Positions 41,047 to 49,994 of a DNA stretch of 64,000 nt are shown here, piece by piece. Position 1 is the stretch's first letter; each line of letters begins with the position of its first letter. The notes beneath the pieces are model-generated. The model did not search any database and was not told the origin of the DNA. It worked only from the letters and a program-made list of their open reading frames with translations. Source of the DNA: Thermococcus sp. (GTDB lineage Archaea > Methanobacteriota_B > Thermococci > Thermococcales > Thermococcaceae); the NCBI RefSeq assembly GCF_026988555.1, contig NZ_JALSLB010000015.1, positions 1 to 64,000 of the forward strand, in the 5' to 3' direction. The position numbers and the translations under genes are program-made.

Positions 41047-42066
41047 TCAAACTATGGTCAGTCGAATCATGGTCGTTTCATAATCCTCCAAAACCGCAAA
41101 CATTCCCCCGATCTTTACTATCCCCCTTTCCGTCTCCAGGTCGAAGCTGTCTATTCCCTCATCAAGCGCCACTGTGTAGCCAACAACGCGACCTTCAAGT
41201 TCCTCCATCTCACCCATGACGAGGTTCCTCCCAAGGACTTTGGCATAAATGACGCCGTCGTTGAGGTGCCGCCTTATGATGTCCACGGCGTGGAAGTTCG
41301 CAAAGAACCGCAGGTCGTCCCTGTTTTTTATCCCCTCCAGTATGAGGCTGGACTCCTTGAATGCCTCCCTGATGAAACTGTACTGGGAGAATATTATTTC
41401 GGGATATGTCGCCTTGAAGCTGGGTGGGTTCCTCGGCCGGAAGCCGATGTTCTGGATGTCTATGACCTCTCTGCCGTCAAACATCCCTATGAAGTGGTTC
41501 AGCTTGTGGAACTTCCTCACGTAGAGGTTGCCGAGCTTGGCAAAATCGGAGAGGTCTATCTGCTCTTCGGTGTAGAGGGAGATTGTGGTTCCCCTCTTGA
41601 GGGCGGTCTTTATGTTGTCCTCTATTTTCTCCAGAAACTTTTCCGGGGCCACCAGTATGGCCTCATAGGAACTGGAGTCTATGGACTCCTTCACCATCTC
41701 GACGGCTATGTTGAGGTCTTTTGTGCGCCAGATTCCGGGTCTCTCTTCGGTCTTTACATTGACCCTCTGGAGCTCCTTCTCAAGCTCTTCCTTGATTCCA
41801 TCTATGTCTCTCTTGAACCTCAGAAACGCTATCTTCGGGGAATATGCGACGTACACCTTCGGGGAGCCCTCAACCTCGTTGACGAAGCCCCTCGCCTTCA
41901 GTGATGCTATGGTGTCATAGACCCTGTTGTAGGGCACGCCACTCCTCTCGGATATCTCCTTCGCCGTGCTCGGTCCGTAGACGAGGAGCGTCCAGTATAT
42001 CATGACCTCGTACTTCGTGAAGCCGATTCTGGTCAGCATGGCTATGGCCTTCTCGCTGATCTCCAT
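41047..42066 (-). CDS. trmB: TrmB-family sugar-responsive regulator (module 1)
   Basis: A 339-residue TrmB protein: N-terminal winged helix (TRIGFTKYEVMIYWTLLVYGPSTAKEISERSGVPYNRVYDTIASLKARGFV), a coiled linker, and a C-terminal sugar-binding domain with the EGRVVGYTVALDEGI and IDSFDLETERGI motifs. In Thermococcales, TrmB represses the trehalose/maltose operon and is released by the sugar. It sits between treT and malK as in known TM operons. Likely targets are the TATACTNNNAGTATA palindromes at 43331-43345 and 43523-43537. Confidence 0.92.
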   Translation of the reverse strand: MEISEKAIAMLTRIGFTKYEVMIYWTLLVYGPSTAKEISERSGVPYNRVYDTIASLKARGFVNEVEGSPKVYVAYSPKIAFLRFKRDIDGIKEELEKELQRVNVKTEERPGIWRTKDLNIAVEMVKESIDSSSYEAILVAPEKFLEKIEDNIKTALKRGTTISLYTEEQIDLSDFAKLGNLYVRKFHKLNHFIGMFDGREVIDIQNIGFRPRNPPSFKATYPEIIFSQYSFIREAFKESSLILEGIKNRDDLRFFANFHAVDIIRRHLNDGVIYAKVLGRNLVMGEMEELEGRVVGYTVALDEGIDSFDLETERGIVKIGGMFAVLEDYETTMIRLTIV

Positions 42067-42068
42067 AC

Positions 42069-43313
42069 CTACCCCTCCCCAGAAAATAAGAGGAGGAGGT
42101 CTAAATACCTTTCCAGATGTTTGGTAATGAGGAAGTTCTCCCTCACGCGTTCCTTGGCATTGAGACCAAGCCTCTCGGCCTCTTTGGGGTGTCTGAGCAG
42201 GTAGATGACTTTTTCAACGGCCTCTCCAATGCCGTTCACGAGGAAGCCGGTCTCCCCGTCAATCACTTGGAACTTAATCCCCCCAACGGCTCTTCCCACG
42301 ACTGGCTTACCCTTCCACATGGCCTCCGTCACAGTCAGCCCAAAGCCTTCCCTAATGGACATCTGGAGAACTACGTCGCTGGCCCTCTGAAAGGCGTTAA
42401 CTTCCCGTGCATGGGCCCCAGTAAGGTTCGTCAGAACTTTAACGTCGTAGTCCTCACCAATCTTCCTCAAGGTCTTCTCGAAGTAAACCCAGCCTTCCGG
42501 ATCGTCAGCCGCCATGACCCCGACGAGAAGCAACTGAACCTCCGGAATCTTTTCCTTCACTTTCCGATAGACCTCGATAACATCGAAGACACCCTTCCAG
42601 GGGTCGAAGCGGGCAACCTGTGTGATTATCGGCCTGTCCGGGTCAACGTCGAACCTTTCAAGGGTTTTAAGAACTTCTGACTCACTCAGCTCCATATTCT
42701 TTTCGCTCAGCGGGTCGATGGACGGCGGCATAATGACGGTCTTCTTCGGGTTCAGGTCTGGCTGAACGTATTCCGGAAGGTGGAAGATGTACCGGTCGTA
42801 TCTTTGGACATACTCTCTCAAGAATGCCCAGAATTCCCTGTTCGGGTCGCTTAAGTCGATATGGCACCGCCAGATCCAGGGTTGGGTTTTCTCGTAGAAG
42901 TCTATGAGTGCTGCGGGTTGTGGGTCGTGGATGAGAACGTAGTCAAATTCGCTTAGGTCTGCTTTCTGAGCGTTCTCTTCGTTGGTTTTGAGGTAGAGGT
43001 TCTTCATTTTCCCGGTGAGTTTGAGGTCTTTGTTGCCCTGAAGGGCGTTGTGGAAGCTTTTGGTGACGTTGAAGAACTCGTCGCTTCCCTCGATGACCCA
43101 CCACTTCGCTCTTATTCCGACGTCGTTCATGAGGGGCACCAGATTGCTCAGTATCTCGGCGACGCCACCACCATATGCTGTTGAGTTGACGTGGGCGAGC
43201 TTGGCTCCCGAGAGCGTTTCACCCTTTTCCATAATCCTTGAAACTGCATCTTCTCCGGCAACAGAGGGATAGTCCTCAATTCGTTTCCGAGGCAGTTTCG
43301 TAACCTGGAACAT
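42069..43313 (-). CDS. treT: Trehalose synthase TreT (GT4 glycosyltransferase)
   Basis: A 414-residue GT-B fold enzyme almost identical in pattern to TreT of Pyrococcus and T. litoralis, which reversibly joins NDP-glucose and glucose to trehalose. Segments: HVNSTAYGGGVAEILSNLVPL, WRCHIDLSDPNREFW, ITQVARFDPWKGVFDVI, SIREGFGLTVTEAMWKGKPVVG. It is first in the leftward operon; start ATG 43313 after GGAGGAG. A palindrome (43331-43345) overlaps its TATA box. Confidence 0.93.
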   Translation of the reverse strand: MFQVTKLPRKRIEDYPSVAGEDAVSRIMEKGETLSGAKLAHVNSTAYGGGVAEILSNLVPLMNDVGIRAKWWVIEGSDEFFNVTKSFHNALQGNKDLKLTGKMKNLYLKTNEENAQKADLSEFDYVLIHDPQPAALIDFYEKTQPWIWRCHIDLSDPNREFWAFLREYVQRYDRYIFHLPEYVQPDLNPKKTVIMPPSIDPLSEKNMELSESEVLKTLERFDVDPDRPIITQVARFDPWKGVFDVIEVYRKVKEKIPEVQLLLVGVMAADDPEGWVYFEKTLRKIGEDYDVKVLTNLTGAHAREVNAFQRASDVVLQMSIREGFGLTVTEAMWKGKPVVGRAVGGIKFQVIDGETGFLVNGIGEAVEKVIYLLRHPKEAERLGLNAKERVRENFLITKHLERYLDLLLLFSGEG

Positions 43314-43330
43314 GTCGAGACTCCTCCTTA

Positions 43331-43345
43331 TATACTTTTAGTATA
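43331..43345 (-). promoter_or_regulatory. TrmB-type operator at the treT promoter
   Basis: TATACT-TTT-AGTATA, a perfect 6-3-6 palindrome (extendable by one A/T pair on each side), overlaps the probable TATA box (AGTATATAAGG read on the minus strand) of treT, 18 bp upstream of the start codon. It is matched by a nearly identical palindrome at the malE promoter. Confidence 0.8.
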
Positions 43346-43522
43346 TGAATACCCGGCAAATGTTTGGCTGTCTATATATAAAAAGTTTTTTGAAATATGT
43401 CCCGGATTTTAATGGACATGTTGTAAATGAAGTTGGTATTTTCCGTTATTAATCCAGACATCTTCCTAAATTCCTGGAAAATTATGGACATAAATTAACA
43501 GGGGCTTTCCGAAAAGTATAAA
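43346..43522. other. AT-rich spacer between treT and malE
   Basis: About 180 bp without a gene. It contains an inverted repeat ATGTCC-N11-GGACAT (43397-43419), another GGACAT nearby (about 43486-43491), and a TATA-like CTATATATAAAAAG at 43374-43387. The TATA-like word has no gene in range on either strand, so it may be chance or drive an unseen RNA. Confidence 0.4.
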
Positions 43523-43537
43523 TATACTAAAAGTATA
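43523..43537 (+). promoter_or_regulatory. TrmB-type operator at the malE promoter
   Basis: TATACT-AAA-AGTATA, a perfect 6-3-6 palindrome lying just after the TATA box (AAGTATAAATATAC, from about 43514) and 36 bp upstream of the malE start. It has the same arms as the site at treT and differs only in the spacer orientation. A bound repressor would cover the transcription start. Confidence 0.8.
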
Positions 43538-43573
43538 CAGGCCTAGTGAACAGCCCTGGTGAGGTGTCTATCT

Positions 43574-44887
43574 ATGAGGTTTCATGCCAAAAGGTTTGCA
43601 TTGCTTTTGAGCGTGCTGTTGTTAGCCGCCTTTGTCTCAGGATGCATTTCAGGAGGGGGAACATCTCCAACGCAGACAACCTCCAGCCCCGGACAGACGA
43701 CCACTCAGAAGCAGGTTGAGATAGTCGTTTACGGCCAGTGGGGTGGGGTTGAGGGTGAGAACTTCCAAAAGGCTCTGAAAGTTTACGAGCAGGAGCACCC
43801 CAACGTTAAGATAAAGTATGTGATTCAGTCCAAGCTCAGGGATGCCGTTCTAACGGAGCTCGCAACGGGCTCTCCGGGTTTTGATATCGCGATTCTTCCG
43901 TGGCCGGCCCTTATTACCGAGCTCGGCCAGAAGAACCAGCTCGAACCTATGAACTCTGTGGTCGATGCTTACAAGGGTGACATCATGGAGAACCTTCTTG
44001 AACCCGTGAAGGTTGGGAACACCTACTACGCTGTTCCAATAAAGGCCTGGGCAAAGCCTGGAATCTGGTACAACGTCCACGACTTCAAGAAGTACAACGT
44101 AAAGCCACCGAAGACCCTTGACGACCTTAAGGCCGTTTGTAAGGTCTTTGAGCAGCACGGAATTCAGCCAATGGCAAGCGGAGCCGCCGACAAGTGGCCT
44201 CTGACCGACATCTTTGAGGCGGTTCTCATCAGGATTGGTGGCCCACAGCTCCACAACGACCTCATGACCCACAAGGTCAAGTGGACCGACCCGCAGGTTA
44301 TTGAGGCCTTCAAGGTACTCAGCGACCTCATTAAAGACGGTTGCTACGGTGATCCCAAGGTCGCCATCGGTGAGAAGTGGGAGGTTCAGGTTTCGAGGCT
44401 TGGCCAGGGAGATGTGGCCATGTACTTCATGGGCAACTGGATCAACCTCATGCTCCAGAACCAGGGGTACAAGCCAGGCACAGACTACGACCTGATTCCG
44501 TTCCCCGTTATCAACCCCAACGCCGACTTCGCCATCGTTGCCGGTGGCGACTGGGTTGTAATTCCAAAGGGTGCTCCCCACAAGGATGCGGCCTTTGAGC
44601 TCGCCAAGTGGCTCGCCGGTCCGGAGTACCAGAAGATAATGGTTGAGCAGAAGGGCTACCTGGCGCCCAACCTCAAGGTTCCCAAGAGCGCCTACGACCC
44701 GGTTGACGCGAAGATCATCGACATGATGGCAAAGTACACCGTGGTTCCAGACCTTGACGACAACGCCCCACCTGGATTCCAGCCGATAATCTGGGACAAG
44801 CTCTTCGAGCTCTGGGCCAACCCGGACAACTACCAGCAGATAGCCCAGGAGCTTGAACAGTATGCGGAACAGTACTACGGCTCATGA
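43574..44887 (+). CDS. malE: Sugar-binding lipoprotein (MalE type)
   Basis: A 437-residue extracellular binding protein. Signal peptide with lipobox-like VSGC (Cys24), then a Ser/Thr/Gly-rich linker to about residue 48 typical of archaeal surface-anchored binding proteins, followed by the two-lobe type I fold (EIVVYGQWGGVEGENFQKAL, VPIKAWAKPGIWYNV, MYFMGNWINLML). It should capture trehalose/maltose or a related oligosaccharide; the GH130 and GH5-like neighbours leave open whether it takes up beta-mannosides. ATG 43574 follows GGTGAGGTG. Confidence 0.92.
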   Translation: MRFHAKRFALLLSVLLLAAFVSGCISGGGTSPTQTTSSPGQTTTQKQVEIVVYGQWGGVEGENFQKALKVYEQEHPNVKIKYVIQSKLRDAVLTELATGSPGFDIAILPWPALITELGQKNQLEPMNSVVDAYKGDIMENLLEPVKVGNTYYAVPIKAWAKPGIWYNVHDFKKYNVKPPKTLDDLKAVCKVFEQHGIQPMASGAADKWPLTDIFEAVLIRIGGPQLHNDLMTHKVKWTDPQVIEAFKVLSDLIKDGCYGDPKVAIGEKWEVQVSRLGQGDVAMYFMGNWINLMLQNQGYKPGTDYDLIPFPVINPNADFAIVAGGDWVVIPKGAPHKDAAFELAKWLAGPEYQKIMVEQKGYLAPNLKVPKSAYDPVDAKIIDMMAKYTVVPDLDDNAPPGFQPIIWDKLFELWANPDNYQQIAQELEQYAEQYYGS

Positions 44888-44897
44888 GGTGCCTGAG

Positions 44898-45785
44898 ATG
44901 GGCGGAAGGAGGGACTGGCTCAGCAGGGATTTCCTGATCCTGATGATACCCGCCTTCATCCTCCTTTTAGTTTTTATACTCTACCCGATTTTCAACACGT
45001 TCTACCTGGGGTTCACCAAGTGGGACGGCTTCACCCAGCCCCAGTTCGTTGGAATTGAGAACTACCGCACCATGATGGGTGACCCGCTCTTCTGGACGTC
45101 GGTGAAGAACAACATATTTATATTCATCGTTTTCCTGCCCCTTGTGACCATGATCGGCCTTGGCTTCGCACTCCTCCTCCACAACAGCGCCGTTGTGGGG
45201 CGCAACCTGCTCAGGGGCTTCGTCATGCTTGGCATGGTAATGCCCCTTACCGTCGTCGGTATCGTCTGGAGGCTCCTCCTGGACCCCAACGCGGGTATCG
45301 TCAATCACGTGCTAAGTTTCTTTGGAATAGAACCAAGGGCGTGGATTCAGGATCCCAGCACGGCGATATATTTCGTCATAATAGGCTCCCTGTGGGCGTG
45401 GCAGGGCTTTTCGACTACGGTATTCCTGGCCGGACTGGAAGGTCTCGACATCGAGGTTCTTGAGGCCTCGATTATCGATGGTGCGAACCCCTGGCAGCGC
45501 TTCAGGTACGTCATACTGCCCCTGCTGAAGCCTGCATTGATAGTAGTCGTCACTATGAGCTCCATATACATACTCAAGGTGTTTGACCTCGTTTACGTCC
45601 TCTCAGGGGGTGAATCCGTGCCAATGTACCTCTCGGTGCTGGCTTACATGGTGTACTACGAAATATTCCGCATGTTCAGGTGGGGCTACGCAGCTGCGAT
45701 AGCGACGTTGCTGACTGTTGCAGTGTTCTTGTTCTCCATAGGGATGCTGAAGAAGATGATAAGTGAAAGGGGAGTGGGCTCATGA
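44898..45785 (+). CDS. malF: Sugar ABC transporter permease (MalF type)
   Basis: A 295-residue permease with six membrane segments. The EAA loop is EASIIDGANPWQRFRYVILPLL, which docks on the ATPase. The start ATG 44898 follows GAGGTG next to the malE stop; the open frame extends into malE. It overlaps the malG gene by 4 bp. Confidence 0.92.
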   Translation: MGGRRDWLSRDFLILMIPAFILLLVFILYPIFNTFYLGFTKWDGFTQPQFVGIENYRTMMGDPLFWTSVKNNIFIFIVFLPLVTMIGLGFALLLHNSAVVGRNLLRGFVMLGMVMPLTVVGIVWRLLLDPNAGIVNHVLSFFGIEPRAWIQDPSTAIYFVIIGSLWAWQGFSTTVFLAGLEGLDIEVLEASIIDGANPWQRFRYVILPLLKPALIVVVTMSSIYILKVFDLVYVLSGGESVPMYLSVLAYMVYYEIFRMFRWGYAAAIATLLTVAVFLFSIGMLKKMISERGVGS

Positions 45786-46603
45786 AGGTTAGCACGAGAT
45801 ACAAGGTCACCATAAACCTCGTGGCGTGGTCAATAGGCCTGATGCTCCTCGTACCCCTCCTGGGACTGATAATGACATCCATCAGGCCGTTCGACGAGAT
45901 AGTGAACGGCTGGTGGAACCTCAAGAACGCCCACTTCATCATTGACAACTACGTCAGCGTGTGGAACGCCGGCTTCTGGAGGAACATCCTCAACTCCATA
46001 CTGATAGCCACGGTGGCAACGATAGTCCCAATACTCATCGCCGGAATGGCCGCCTACGGCTTTACCTCCTTCAGCTTCCCGATAAAGACTATGCTCTTCC
46101 TCACCCTCGTGGCCATCCAGGTTGTCCCCCAGCAGGCGGTCATAGTCCCACTCCTGAGGCTCTTCCGTGATCTTCACATGTACGATCAGTACTACGGCAT
46201 AATCCTCGTCCACACGGCCTTCGCGCTCCCGTGGATGATATTCTTCCTCCGCAACTTCTTTATGTCCATCCCCAAGGACTACGAGGAGGCCGCGAGGATA
46301 GACGGCCTCAGCGACGTTGGGATATACTTCAGGGTGATACTGCCCATAGCGATGCCGGCAGTCATCAGCGTTGCGGTCGTGCAGTTTATCTTTGTGTGGC
46401 AGGATCTGTTCTTCGCCATAACCCTGCTGAGGCCGGAGAAGTGGCCGGTTTCGGCTGGAGTAACGCAGTTCATAAGCCGCTACAACCCCAACTGGGGACA
46501 GCTGACAGCCGCTGGAGTGCTGGCGATAATCGTGCCTATCACCGTCTACGTTGTGCTTCAGAAGTACTACATGAGGGGAGTGTCCGGCGGAATCAAGGGC
46601 TGA
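45782..46603 (+). CDS. malG: Sugar ABC transporter permease (MalG type)
   Basis: A 273-residue permease with six membrane segments and the EAA loop EEAARIDGLSDVGIYFRVILPIAMP. It starts within the malF stop (ATGA overlap). The matching ATPase is malK on the other strand at 39918-41036, so expression of both operons must be coordinated; the shared palindromes do this. Confidence 0.93.
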   Translation: MKVSTRYKVTINLVAWSIGLMLLVPLLGLIMTSIRPFDEIVNGWWNLKNAHFIIDNYVSVWNAGFWRNILNSILIATVATIVPILIAGMAAYGFTSFSFPIKTMLFLTLVAIQVVPQQAVIVPLLRLFRDLHMYDQYYGIILVHTAFALPWMIFFLRNFFMSIPKDYEEAARIDGLSDVGIYFRVILPIAMPAVISVAVVQFIFVWQDLFFAITLLRPEKWPVSAGVTQFISRYNPNWGQLTAAGVLAIIVPITVYVVLQKYYMRGVSGGIKG

Positions 46604-46634
46604 GCCCTTTCAAAACTTTTTTGGAGGGATGAAG

Positions 46635-47825
46635 ATGGAGTTCGTCCTCGGTGTCAACTACTGGCCGAGAAGGAAGGCCATGTTCTGGTGGAAGGAATTT
46701 GAGGAAGGGGAGGTTAGGGAAGAGTTTGAGGTTATAAAGGAGCTCAGCCTCGATGTTGTGAGGATTTTCCTGCTCTGGGAGGACTTTCAGCCGGAACCCG
46801 AACGGATCAACGATAAATCCCTCCGGAACCTGGGGAGGGTCATGGACATAGCGCATGAACTCGGACTGGGAGTCATGCCGACCTTCTTCATCGGGCACAT
46901 GAGCGGGATAAACTGGCTCCCTGAGTGGGTTCTCTCCGATGAACCCCACAACAGGTTTCTGACATACTCTAACGGAAGGCTCGTTGACCGCGGCGCGAGG
47001 GACATCTACGAGGAGCCTGACCTCTTGGAGGCAGAAGAACTGCTTCTCCGGACCGTTGGCTCCGAACTCGACGACCATCCGGCACTGTATGCGTGGGACA
47101 TCTCCAACGAGATAGACAACGTCAGGATACCCCGCACCCCCGAGGCCGGGAGAAGATGGGTTCGGTTCGTTTACGAAACGCTGAAGGCCAGCTCCAGCAA
47201 GTCGGTGACCTTCGGTATCCACCAGGAGGACATTCAGGGGGACAAGCACTTCCGCGTTGGCGATGTGGCTGAAGGAAACGACTTCCTCTGTATGCACGCG
47301 TATTCGGTCTACACGGACTTCACTGATCCCCTCGATCCCTACTTTGTCCCCTTCGCATGTCTGCTGACGAAAGCACTCGGGGGAAAGGAGGTCCTCATGC
47401 AGGAGTTCGGGATGCCGACGACGCCCGGGGAGACCAGAAGGATACGCTCCGTGACGGGTAAACACGAGACAGAGCACTACCTTATAAATGAAAAGGATGC
47501 CGCAAGGTGGCTGGAAGAGACCCTCACGGCCCTCTATGAGTTTGGAACCCTGGGTGCGTTCTACTGGAACTTCGCCGATTATCACGAGAGCATATGGGGC
47601 AGGCCTCCCTTTGATAGGGCAGTCCATGAGAGGTTTTTCGGTCTTCTAAGGAGCGACGGGAGCCTAAAGCCGACCGCCTTTGTGATGGGAGAGTTCAGGA
47701 AAAAGATGGGCGAACTTAAAAGGAGAACCGTAGAGATAGAGGTGCCTGAAGACTACTATTCAGACCCCAAGGGCAACCTTGTAAGGCTGTACCGGGAGTT
47801 CAGGCAAAAGCTTGGCCTTGAGTGA
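46635..47825 (+). CDS. GH5-like glycoside hydrolase
   Basis: A 396-residue (beta/alpha)8 barrel protein without a signal peptide. VLGVNYWPRRKAMFWW opens the barrel; WDISNEID gives the acid/base Glu and LMQEFGMP the nucleophile Glu, as in clan GH-A enzymes (GH5 mannanases, cellulases). Cytoplasmic location fits hydrolysis of imported oligosaccharides. The start ATG 46635 is six bases after GGAGGG, preferred over ATG 46629 inside the binding site. Substrate may be a beta-mannoside or beta-glucoside. Confidence 0.82.
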   Translation: MEFVLGVNYWPRRKAMFWWKEFEEGEVREEFEVIKELSLDVVRIFLLWEDFQPEPERINDKSLRNLGRVMDIAHELGLGVMPTFFIGHMSGINWLPEWVLSDEPHNRFLTYSNGRLVDRGARDIYEEPDLLEAEELLLRTVGSELDDHPALYAWDISNEIDNVRIPRTPEAGRRWVRFVYETLKASSSKSVTFGIHQEDIQGDKHFRVGDVAEGNDFLCMHAYSVYTDFTDPLDPYFVPFACLLTKALGGKEVLMQEFGMPTTPGETRRIRSVTGKHETEHYLINEKDAARWLEETLTALYEFGTLGAFYWNFADYHESIWGRPPFDRAVHERFFGLLRSDGSLKPTAFVMGEFRKKMGELKRRTVEIEVPEDYYSDPKGNLVRLYREFRQKLGLE

Positions 47826-47835
47826 GGTGGTTGCC

Positions 47836-48786
47836 GTGATTGCCTCCATCGGCGAAGTCCTCATAGACTTCATAGCCCTCCAGGAGGGGAAGCTTAAGGA
47901 TGTGAAGTCCTTCGAGAAGCACCCTGGCGGCGCTCCTGCGAACGTTGCCGTCGGCCTTTCCAGGCTCGGAGTTGAGAGCGCCCTGGTGAGCAAGGTCGGA
48001 GACGACCCTTTCGGGGACTTCCTGATCGAAAGGCTCACAGATGAAGGTGTTAAGACATTCATCCCGAGAGACCCTGAGAGGCACACCGGCGTCGTTTTCG
48101 TCCAGCTCATCGGTGCTAGGCCGGAGTTCATACTCTACGACGGCGTTGCCTACTTCAACCTGAAGCCTGAGGACGTGGAGACTGCCCTTCTTGAGAGGGC
48201 AGAAGTTGTCCACTTCGGGAGCGTTCTCTTCGCCAGGGAGCCTTCGCGTTCGACGCTCTTCGGGATTCTGGAGGAACTTAAGGGAAAGGTTCCGCTGAGC
48301 TACGACGTCAACATAAGGCTCGACCTCTGGCGCGGAAGGGAGGATGAGATGCTCCAGGATATTGAGCGGGCCCTGAAACTTGTCGATATAGTCAAGCTCG
48401 GTGATGGGGAGCTGGCGTACCTTAGAGACAACGGAATAAGCCCCGAAGACTTCGACTTCAAAATATTCGTGGTGACTCTGGGTGCAGAGGGAAGCGAGCT
48501 GAGGAGCGGAGGCGCTGGGGTTCATATCCCTGCTTACAGGGTAGAGCCGGTTGACACCACCGGGGCTGGAGATGCCTTTATGGCCGCCCTCCTTGCTGGT
48601 CTCCACTACTCGAACCTGCTCGGTGAGAATTCCATAGATGAGGAGCACCTCAGAAAAATCGGCCGCTTCGCAAACCTCGTAGCCGCGCTCTCAACGGCCC
48701 TCAGGGGGGCCTGGAGCGTTCCAAAAATGGAGGAGATAGTCCTAATGAAAGAGGTGAGGGAGCTCTACCACCGCTCCAGGAGGTAG
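47836..48786 (+). CDS. PfkB family sugar kinase
   Basis: A 316-residue ribokinase-fold kinase: IASIGEVLIDFIA, HPGGAPANVAVGLSRLG, VSKVGDDPFG, YDVNIRLDLWR, LGDGELAYL and the active-site DTTGAGDAFMAALL. Closest in style to fructokinases. The start is GTG 47836 after GAGGTGG; it overlaps the tail of the GH5-like gene in the open frame only. It is the last rightward gene of module 1 and its end overlaps the convergent glycosyltransferase gene by 22 bp. Confidence 0.85.
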   Translation: MIASIGEVLIDFIALQEGKLKDVKSFEKHPGGAPANVAVGLSRLGVESALVSKVGDDPFGDFLIERLTDEGVKTFIPRDPERHTGVVFVQLIGARPEFILYDGVAYFNLKPEDVETALLERAEVVHFGSVLFAREPSRSTLFGILEELKGKVPLSYDVNIRLDLWRGREDEMLQDIERALKLVDIVKLGDGELAYLRDNGISPEDFDFKIFVVTLGAEGSELRSGGAGVHIPAYRVEPVDTTGAGDAFMAALLAGLHYSNLLGENSIDEEHLRKIGRFANLVAALSTALRGAWSVPKMEEIVLMKEVRELYHRSRR

Positions 48787-49907
48787 TCCTTCTCCTCAAG
48801 GAATACCTTAGCCCTCTCCTCTATCAGTTTTTCAGCCTCAAGGGTGCTCATGTCCATCGTTCTTTTGACGAAGTCCGCCGTCTTTGCGAAGTACAGCGGC
48901 ACGAGGGGTTCCGCCTCGGTTAGAATTCCGTTCCTGTACGCCACGGCTCCGTCGTAGAGGACGTGGCTCCAGAGCCTGTCGTCGAACTCGAAGGTCTTGA
49001 GTGCACTCACCACCCCCTTGAGCGTCTCTTCACTAAGCGCCCTCCTCAGCACAGGTTCGTGCTGGGCGAATAGCTCCTTCGCCCTTATCTCCAGGAGCTC
49101 CAGGGTCACCTTTACGGGCTCAGGTTCGCCCTTCTCAAGCTCCCCGAATACCGGGACGGGCTCTATCGTTCTCACGTCCCTCCAAGCATGCTCGTACTTC
49201 CTCATCAGCATGAACAGCGTTCCGACGACCTGGTTGAACATGGGACCGAGGGAAGCGGCAGGATCCTTGGGGTCATGTATCTTCATCCCCAACGCCGCCT
49301 GGGTGATTTTGAAGCCCCTAGCTATGGCAGTCGTCGTCAGGAAAATATCCACGCCGAAGCGCGCCACGTGCGTCTTCCAGACCTCCTCATCTTCGAGGTA
49401 AACCTCCATGAGTCCTCTGCTTATTCCAAAGTCTCCCCCTATCGGCTGTCTGACGTTCTTTCCGTAGAGAGAGGCCGTCATCGGGTAGGCTATTTTGTTG
49501 GTTATCGTGCCATCCCACTTGTGCCTTATGTAGAGCGGCGCCACGAAGTCGTAGCCTTCCTCGATGGGCCTGGCAAAGCGGTATATCCACTCGTGGGTTA
49601 TGCTCCTTAAATCGCTGTCGACGAAGACTATGGCATCGGCGTCCCTCCCGAGGGCAAACTCCATGAGCTCCTTCATGGCACTGCCCTTCCCCGGGATGGG
49701 CCATCTGTAAACGAAGCTGTGAACCTCGACACCGTCTAGGACCTCCGTCCTCATCACTGCGTCTCTCGTCCCGTCGGTGCTCCCTCCGTCGGCGTTGACT
49801 ACTATTCCCCCTCCAAAGTATTTTTTAAGCCCTTCTGCGGCCTGTTTCACGACAAAGGAGATGGTCTCTTCGTTGTTGTAACTGGGAATTCCGACGATAA
49901 CCCTCAT
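48765..49907 (-). CDS. GT2/GT81-like glycosyltransferase (mannosyl/glucosylglycerate synthase-like)
   Basis: A 380-residue GT-A fold enzyme: VGIPSYNNEETI, NADGGSTDGT, IPGKGSAMKELM, the DxD-type VDSDLRSI, and QPIGGDFGISRGLME, followed by a helical C-terminal region of about 130 residues. This order of motifs resembles Rhodothermus mannosylglycerate synthase (GT78) and GpgS (GT81), which transfer sugars to glycerate or 3-phosphoglycerate. The acceptor is unproven. ATG 49907 follows GAGGGTGG. Its TATA (CTTTAAAT) is inside the palindrome at 49930-49946. Confidence 0.75.
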   Translation of the reverse strand: MRVIVGIPSYNNEETISFVVKQAAEGLKKYFGGGIVVNADGGSTDGTRDAVMRTEVLDGVEVHSFVYRWPIPGKGSAMKELMEFALGRDADAIVFVDSDLRSITHEWIYRFARPIEEGYDFVAPLYIRHKWDGTITNKIAYPMTASLYGKNVRQPIGGDFGISRGLMEVYLEDEEVWKTHVARFGVDIFLTTTAIARGFKITQAALGMKIHDPKDPAASLGPMFNQVVGTLFMLMRKYEHAWRDVRTIEPVPVFGELEKGEPEPVKVTLELLEIRAKELFAQHEPVLRRALSEETLKGVVSALKTFEFDDRLWSHVLYDGAVAYRNGILTEAEPLVPLYFAKTADFVKRTMDMSTLEAEKLIEERAKVFLEEKDYLLERW

Positions 49908-49929
49908 CTTCTCCACCCTCATAAGTTAC

Positions 49930-49946
49930 AACCATTTAAAGTGGTT
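49930..49946. promoter_or_regulatory. Module 2 operator A
   Basis: AACCATT-TAA-AGTGGTT, a 7-3-7 inverted repeat with one mismatched pair, in the gap between the leftward glycosyltransferase and the first oxidoreductase gene. Exactly 14 bp follow before TTATATAC (49961-49968), the TATA of the rightward gene. On the other strand the site contains the TATA of the glycosyltransferase. It differs from the module 1 palindrome but has the same central spacing of three. Confidence 0.75.
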
Positions 49947-49994
49947 TACTTTGAAAAAGGTTATATACCTTTCGACCGTATTGGGAAGCAGGCG

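Noticed and set aside
40870-41904. 344-codon open frame antisense to malK and trmB
   Set aside because: It spans two confirmed genes and their junction; the translation has no family pattern.
46593-47627. 344-codon open frame antisense to the GH5-like gene
   Set aside because: A shadow of the real gene, which has both catalytic glutamate motifs.
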